A stretch of 64,000 nucleotides of DNA, taken from assembly GCA_963920665.1 (NCBI GenBank), contig OY987265.1:43467001-43531000 (forward strand). The letters run 5' to 3'. Every line of letters starts with the position of its first letter. Within the stretch, counting starts at the first letter, position 1. The notes beneath the pieces were generated by a model. That model searched no databases and had not been told where the DNA came from. It saw nothing but the letters and a program-made list of their open reading frames with translations. The translations under genes and the position numbers were made by a program. This stretch comes from Straminergon stramineum. Lineage: Eukaryota > Streptophyta > Bryopsida > Hypnales > Calliergonaceae. Below are positions 58,880 to 64,000 of this stretch, piece after piece.

Positions 58880-59652
58880 ATTGATTTATTTTTTTGTAAT
58901 TCACTTGTAAAACCTATGAATAATATAAATTAATGAACTGAAATATGAACATGTGGCACCTAAATTTATTGGACTCCAATTTTGTTATAGACAAAATATA
59001 CAACAAAAAATAATCTTTTTTTTAATAGAAATAAAAAAAAGTGATGTGTACATCCCAAGGGATGTTCCTATGGCCAAAATATGAGAAGGCCATTTTAGAT
59101 TGCCCACCTTTTCCTCGAGTTGCCCACACACACAAAAAAAAAAAATATGACTACGAAATATGACTGAAGCAAAAATATGACTAGGACCTCTCCAAGCATG
59201 TTTCCCACCCAGATTTACCTTGGGCTAACCTAAAAGAAAAAAAAATCACAACCACAAAGATATGATTGCAAAATATGATTGATTGCAAAATATGACTACG
59301 AAATATGACTAAAGCAAAAATATGACTAGGACCTCTCCAAGTATGTTTCCCACCAAAATTTACCTTGGGCTGCCCTAAAAGAGAAAAAAGTCACAACCAT
59401 AAAGATATGACTGCCAAATATGACTGGATGTTCTCCAAACATGTTCCCTATCATTCCCTATGAAGTATTTTGGTGTTCCCAATGGGCATATACTATACGT
59501 CCTCAAAATACCACGCTAGAACATGACTAACTATCATATTTGTAGTCATATTCTTTTCCAAGGTCTTAGGCTCCAAAAATATGACTGTGAGTAATTGCCA
59601 GTCATCTCTAGTCATATTTTCATAGTCATAAAACATTGGTTTTCTTGTAGAG
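58880..59652 (+). repeat. CACTA right arm, outer copy
   Basis: AAATATGACTAC repeats from about 59145, then TTTGGTGTTCCC and the terminal AGTCATAAAACATTGG before GTAGAG. Duplicates 57410-58258 at an offset near 1.4 kb. Confidence 0.75.
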
Positions 59653-60997
59653 TTAGTTATTGAGATTTGGGCCACATTCAATGTCTTAGCTAACTGGAAT
59701 GGAATAATTAGTGACCACAATAGAAACTTCCAGTTTTTAAGTGTTAGTTCATTGTAGGAAGTGCCATTTTTCAAATCTTCTCTATTAGAAAATATTGTGA
59801 CCTCAATAGGTGAGTACAATGAGTGTTATGGATCAATTTTGGTTGGTTTTGGGGTAGTCTACAAACTCTTTTAGGTTATGATGGGCTAAATACTTCAAAA
59901 ATTCAGAACAAATTCCCACTTTGTCGAAAAAATATAGTTTCAAATGCTCTCACCACTTCTTTCACTTGACTTTCTTTGGAAAAAAAGTAGAAAATTTTAG
60001 AAATGACAAGAAGGCAAACCCCCCCATTTGGTCTATAATGGGTTGTTTTACCTTATTTGTGTCAAGAATGCAACCTCTCACACTGCAACAAAGCCTTTAC
60101 ACTCCTTCATGTAAAAAAGATATGGAATTTTAAAAAAAAATTTAATGAAAAAAATTAAAAATTAAAAAAACTTTTATTTTGGTTGTGGCAATGACACAAG
60201 GCACAATAGTCTATACCTTAAATTAGTTAGTTAGTTAGTTAGTTAGTTTTGTTTCATTTTGTTGGATACACTAAGATCTAAGAAATTGTGTATCCCCTAG
60301 TAGTGTTGTTAGTATTGTTGGAAAGCTCTTTACGAGGAGGGATGCATGAATTTTGTTTTGTGGCGTTTGGACCTACAAAGTGAAAGTTATTGAATTTCAA
60401 AGTTTTTATAAATTACCTTTTATTTTGGAAAAAACATAACTTTTACATTGCATATCCAAATGCCATGAATCAAAGCCCTTGCATTCTTTAATGCATAAAA
60501 GATATGAAATTACAAAGTTTTTACAAATAAAAAAAATTAGAAAACTTTCAATTTACAGAGTGAAAAATAAAAAAGTTAAATTTTTGAGGTCAATTTTCAA
60601 CCATTATGAATCCAAAATTCATGAAACTTGTAACATGTGATTCTAGTCAAGATTTACATTCTTCCTAAAAAACATAAATGAGACCATTTTGACTTTTTAC
60701 AAAGAAATCTATTTTAACATAGAAATTTCATTCAAATAATAATATGTCTAGATATATTTCGTTCTAAATGAAATTACACATGAGGGTAGAATCCTTTTTG
60801 TACAACATATCCAAAATTCACTTCATAGTTCCAATTTCTCAATTTATGAGAGCAATTTCTACAATGACCCACTACTTTGGGGAGTCACTATATGTAGTTT
60901 GCTACAATTTTGTAAAAATTACAATTTACCATATATAGAAGTTGCTACAAGATTATCAATGAATATGTAATGTTCTTTAAAAAATGGCTATCAAAAA

Positions 60998-61586
60998 TTA
61001 ACCCCTAAAGGATTGAGGCACATTTTAGACACAAATCGTGAAAAACTCCCACTTTTTAGGGTAGTGAGAAAAAAATGAAAAAAAAGAAGATTTTTTTCAA
61101 AATTCAACTGTACAAATTTGTACTAGAATACTTTGGGAATGTGTGGAAAAAATTTCAGAAACTTTGACTGTACGGATTGAAAGATTATAACGTTTGAAGT
61201 TAGGGGGAAAAGTTTTTTTTCTACCTTGCCCAATAAGGCCAGTAGCCCTTAACTCCTCCTAGAGTAAGATTTTTACACTACACATGGTTATTTTTTTTGA
61301 CATTTGCATCTTATATCATGTAAGTTACATACTTTCCGAATTTCAGAAGTAGAGGAGGTGTTTTGCACATGTTGCCCGAAGCTGCCTAAGTTGCCAGAAA
61401 AGTTTAGGGCAACATAACTTTTGATCCGGGCACCCAATCGGAAAAAAAATTACACTCCCACTTAGGGGATACATGTTCACACCTTGTGTCAAAATTTGAA
61501 GAACATCCGTCACAAAATGACTTCATACAAACCTACTCAAGATCACCTGCGTACGTTCAACGGTCATTCAGTCCTTTAGGGGGTAA
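60998..61586. mobile_element. 588-bp TTAA element, duplicate copy
   Basis: Left TTAA-CCCCTAAAGG intact, right CCTTTAGGGG-GTAA. Carried by the 6.8-kb duplication from 45176-45763. Confidence 0.8.
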
Positions 61587-61735
61587 AGAATAGTACAATA
61601 ATTTTGATCATTTTCAAATGCCATCAAAGAAATCACAACCTAGGACCACCAGTGAAAGAACAAATTTCGGATTGTGAGTTGTAATGAGTAGGTCTAGAGT
61701 CTCAAACAAGTATGGTATGCTTTCCCATTGTTGAC

Positions 61736-61828
61736 CCTCAATCCAATTATATTACTATCTATAGTAGTCCAACATTTTAGTCTAGCAAATGTTGGACAAC
61801 AATAGATAGCGATACAATTGGGTTGAGG
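61736..61828. other. 93-bp hairpin, duplicate copy
   Basis: Same hairpin as 45913-46005 with a few substitutions. Pairing is kept overall. Confidence 0.5.
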
Positions 61829-62087
61829 ACTAGCTTGAGGGTCTACAATGGGTCTGCATACCTCATATACAACAAGTAGCATGTTGGGGTTTCCCATTTA
61901 AAGCAAGACAAGCACCAAAGTTGTTGTTCCATGATGCTTAGTGTTTTTTCTTATACACTTTTTCACTATTTGGCTACAACCAAAAGACATTGGCTAATTT
62001 TTGTTAAAAAAATCATATTTTCAATGAAAATTGCTAGATTACCTATACGGAAGTGTAAATGTGAAAACAACCTTTGCACACAGGCAC

Positions 62088-62325
62088 TAAGGTAAGAGCA
62101 CCCAATGGTGTCCTTTCTCCCAATTGCGTCAAATTCTAAGTCAAGAATTCACTCTAGAACATAAATGTAGTTGGATTGTGGACCTCTTATCATTTTAGGT
62201 CAAAAAAATAAGCTATGTACTCACTATTTACATTTACAACCTAAAATGATTATGCTCAGTAGAATTTGACACAATTGGGTACAGGGATGCCATTGGGTGC
62301 TCTCTTGGGTGCTCTCTTGGGTGCC
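62088..62325. mobile_element. Foldback MITE family 2 with rebuilt right end
   Basis: Left end TAAGGTAAGAGCACCCAATG intact. At the right the expected GGGTGCTCTTACCTTA is replaced by GGGTGCTCTC and then two further TTGGGTGC(T)C-like units, so the terminal nine bases are lost and a short tandem has appeared. Confidence 0.75.
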
Positions 62326-62334
62326 AGAAGGTGT

Positions 62335-62990
62335 GAGAGACGTAGATTGAGTTACATAAGTGTATATTTATAAGAAAACAATTCAATTCCATTAAAGCCT
62401 GATGTTGATCTAACAATGAATTCATAGACTTAAGAGGCCTGGACATAGTCGCTCACAAGAAGAGGAGAACATAGATTGACCGAGAAAAGAATAGATTTCT
62501 CAAAGTGCAGTGTAAGTAAATCCTTTTTATGGTGTTGATTCTACGAAGAACTAGTAGAGTTTAAGGGACAGTGTCCTGACTCACCTACCGACACCCCCAA
62601 GGAACTCCTCGATTCTGTTGCATTACGTAGACTTGGTATTGATGGTACGCTCTATTCATAGATTGTTTGGAGCAGAGTGTAGGTTCAGCCGCATGCACCC
62701 AGTTGTTGTGGAATATGTAGATTGGTATACAAATGCGAAGATTATTTGGAAAATGGTTCAATATGATTAGAACGAGAGGCTGATTTGATGTGGAATTTGT
62801 AGATTTGAAGGCAAGTACTCTCGCAGTCGCCCAGCTCCATGCATTTGCAGCCCAGCTTCCATGTGCCCTCTTGGAAAAACAAATGGTGGAGATTGAGCTG
62901 GAAAAGTGTAGATTAATTTGGAGCATAGTTCATTTTATGTATTGTTCCACGATGATCCACCAAGAGATTTGTAGATAATGAGGGACATCC
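62335..62990 (-). repeat. ATCTACG box array 10b
   Basis: Duplicate of array 10a with the same box order. One box changed from GTGTAGATTGAG (47043) to GTGGAGATTGAG (62886). Confidence 0.65.
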
Positions 62991-62999
62991 ATACATTAA

Positions 63000-63240
63000 G
63001 TTAGGTTGTTTGTTTTGTTTGTTTGTTATGTTGAGATGTCTTTGACCATGTGTCCCTCGGTCACGTTCTTGGTACCATTGGAAAGCTCTTGGCCAGGAGG
63101 GGTGCACGGGCTTTGTTTCGTGGCGTTTGGGCCTCTCATGTAAAAGTTGTTGGATTTCAAAGTTTTTTTGAACAAAAAAATTACAAAAATACTTGTACTT
63201 TGATTTTGACTTTGGCAAGGGCACAGAGCACACTAGTGTG
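63000..63240. mobile_element. TTAG-family repeat, full form
   Basis: TTAGGTTGTTTGTTTTG at the left, then CTTGGTACCATTGGAAAGCT and CCAGGAGGGGTGCACGG, ending GAGCACACTAGTGTG. Compared with copy 1 (47155-47255) it continues about 140 bp further, so the copy 1 version was cut short or replaced. Confidence 0.5.
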
Positions 63241-64000
63241 AGTGAAAACCCAACCGTTTTGTAGGATATGAAGTCATCCATCTTATGTAAGTTATAAAAT
63301 TTTCAATCTTTTTTTTTGACAAATTAAAATGATTGATTATTTGAAGAAAAAACATGTGAATATGACATGAGCAAAGTTGCACACACAATACTGAAAGAAA
63401 ATTGTTGATTTTCTTTTGCCTAAATTTGTTTTCATTCTTCAAAGTGATTTTTTTGGTCTCCTAGGGAGTTCTAGGATAAATGGCTTTTATGAGAAATGTA
63501 TTCTTTGTATCTATGGATAATTTAGTATAAATGGGCCCACCAATTTAGGTGAAGAAAAAGAAAGAATTACAACCTTAGTTTAGACTAGCGAAACTTAAGA
63601 GTCCATTCATCCCATGGTCCACGTGAAGATCCAAAGAACAAAATGTTGATTACTCAAAGATTACATATCTTAATACGAGGGAGACTCTATACTAATTATC
63701 TACATAGACAAAACCAAGAAGAAGTGTACGGGTCAAGGTATTGGTAGTAGTGATTGCATTGTCTTTATCACGAATAACATTGTATTTTTTTATTTTGTTG
63801 AGTTTATGTTTTAAGTGTTGTCATGAGTGATTGAATAGTGTTATATCTTATTTAGTAGTGTGGGTATTCTTGATAATTGTCTAGTTTACATTTATGTAAG
63901 TATCGTAGCATATTTGATGACTATGTTGTTTATATTATTCTATATTGTTTGATGGAGTGATTTGGGAGGTTGAATTTGTCATGAAAAAGTTTAATCTCTA
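63241..64000. repeat. Decayed third copy of part of the 6.8-kb unit, then AT-rich end
   Basis: 63370-63560 aligns with 41458-41655 and 49945-50140 (GCAAAGTTGCACACACAA, TTGTTTTCATT, GATAAT.T(A/G)GT, GGGTTTG/GGGCCCAC and TTTAGGTGAA). The rest to 64000 shows no gene. Confidence 0.5.

Larger units (their letters stand above)
52329..59652 (+). mobile_element. CACTA (En/Spm) element, non-autonomous, 7324 bp
   Basis: Left end CACTACAACAAAATGG at 52329; right end GGTTTTCTTGTAGAG at 59652, whose reverse complement CTCTACAAGAAAACC differs from canonical CACTA by one base. A 3-bp duplication TTA flanks it (52326-52328 and 59653-59655) and the 6.8-kb copy 1 holds the single TTA (43848-43850). The left arm carries many AGTCATATTT motifs and the right arm many AAATATGACT motifs, the inverted subterminal repeats expected of CACTA elements. 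No transposase-like frame is present, so it needs help from another copy. Interior holds a purine-rich minisatellite, a (GAA)13 tract, and a duplicated right arm around a possible captured segment. It sits inside a smaller AAGGTAA element. Confidence 0.93.
48990..63095 (+). repeat. 6.8-kb direct duplication, copy 2, enlarged by the CACTA insertion
   Basis: 48990-52328 matches 40493-43850 and 59653-63095 matches 43848-47255. It carries small private changes, such as a 16-bp loss near 51580 relative to 43090, and the 7324-bp insertion. Similarity by eye is high (a few differences per hundred bases), much younger than modules A, A' and B. Confidence 0.9.

Noticed and set aside
59493..59819. 108-codon minus frame
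   Set aside because: Crosses the right boundary of the CACTA element, so it cannot be an old gene. Chance frame.
1..64000. tRNA, rRNA, bacterial operons, riboswitches
   Set aside because: I scanned for cloverleaf-type boxes (GGTTCGA context), rRNA motifs and clustered genes and saw nothing I could support by eye.

Overview
The window looks like repeat-dense, AT-rich nuclear DNA of a plant (streptophyte). The support is a CACTA (En/Spm) transposon, several MITE families, a solo LTR beginning TGTCACGAC, short plant-telomere-like CCCTAAA stretches, and no operons, rRNA or tRNA. I cannot name the species. Host genes are almost absent: no reading frame exceeds 170 codons, and only a few short stretches look coding.

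Layout. 1-1017 holds three short coding-looking pieces of an unrecognised gene entering from the left edge. 2513-2716 encodes a plausible 67-residue membrane-anchored Gly/Asp-rich protein. 4141-10080 is an inverted copy (A') of a large repeat module. 10160-16000 is mixed old sequence with one near-perfect foldback MITE (10497-10719) and a possible coding exon (10849-11361). 16028-17060 holds two MITEs head to head and an extra inverted box array. 17865-28201 (copy A) and 29136-38590 (copy B) are direct, divergent copies of the same module. 38590-40490 is more unique sequence. 40493-47255 and 48990-63095 are a young direct duplication of about 6.8 kb; the second copy is enlarged by a 7.3 kb CACTA insertion (52329-59652). 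A decayed third copy of part of that unit starts near 63370.

The most unusual signal is a family of arrays built from the 7-bp box ATCTACG (CGTAGAT on the other strand). Boxes occur in triads with fixed spacing: 62 bp, then 20 bp, then a variable gap of about 59-93 bp. Arrays occur in both orientations in every large module, and three of them lie about 100 bp from a conserved TATA-like sequence. They look like a multi-site binding platform or promoter carried by a large repeat family.

Because the modules exist in several copies, many insertions can be dated and proved from empty sites in the same window: TTA for the CACTA element, AAAAG for the solo LTR, TA for a 190-bp MITE family, and TTAA for a broad family with CCCCTAAAG-like ends. 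TTAA targeting plus C-rich termini is the signature of piggyBac-type elements, which would be notable in a plant genome. All homology statements come from reading by eye; no database search was possible.
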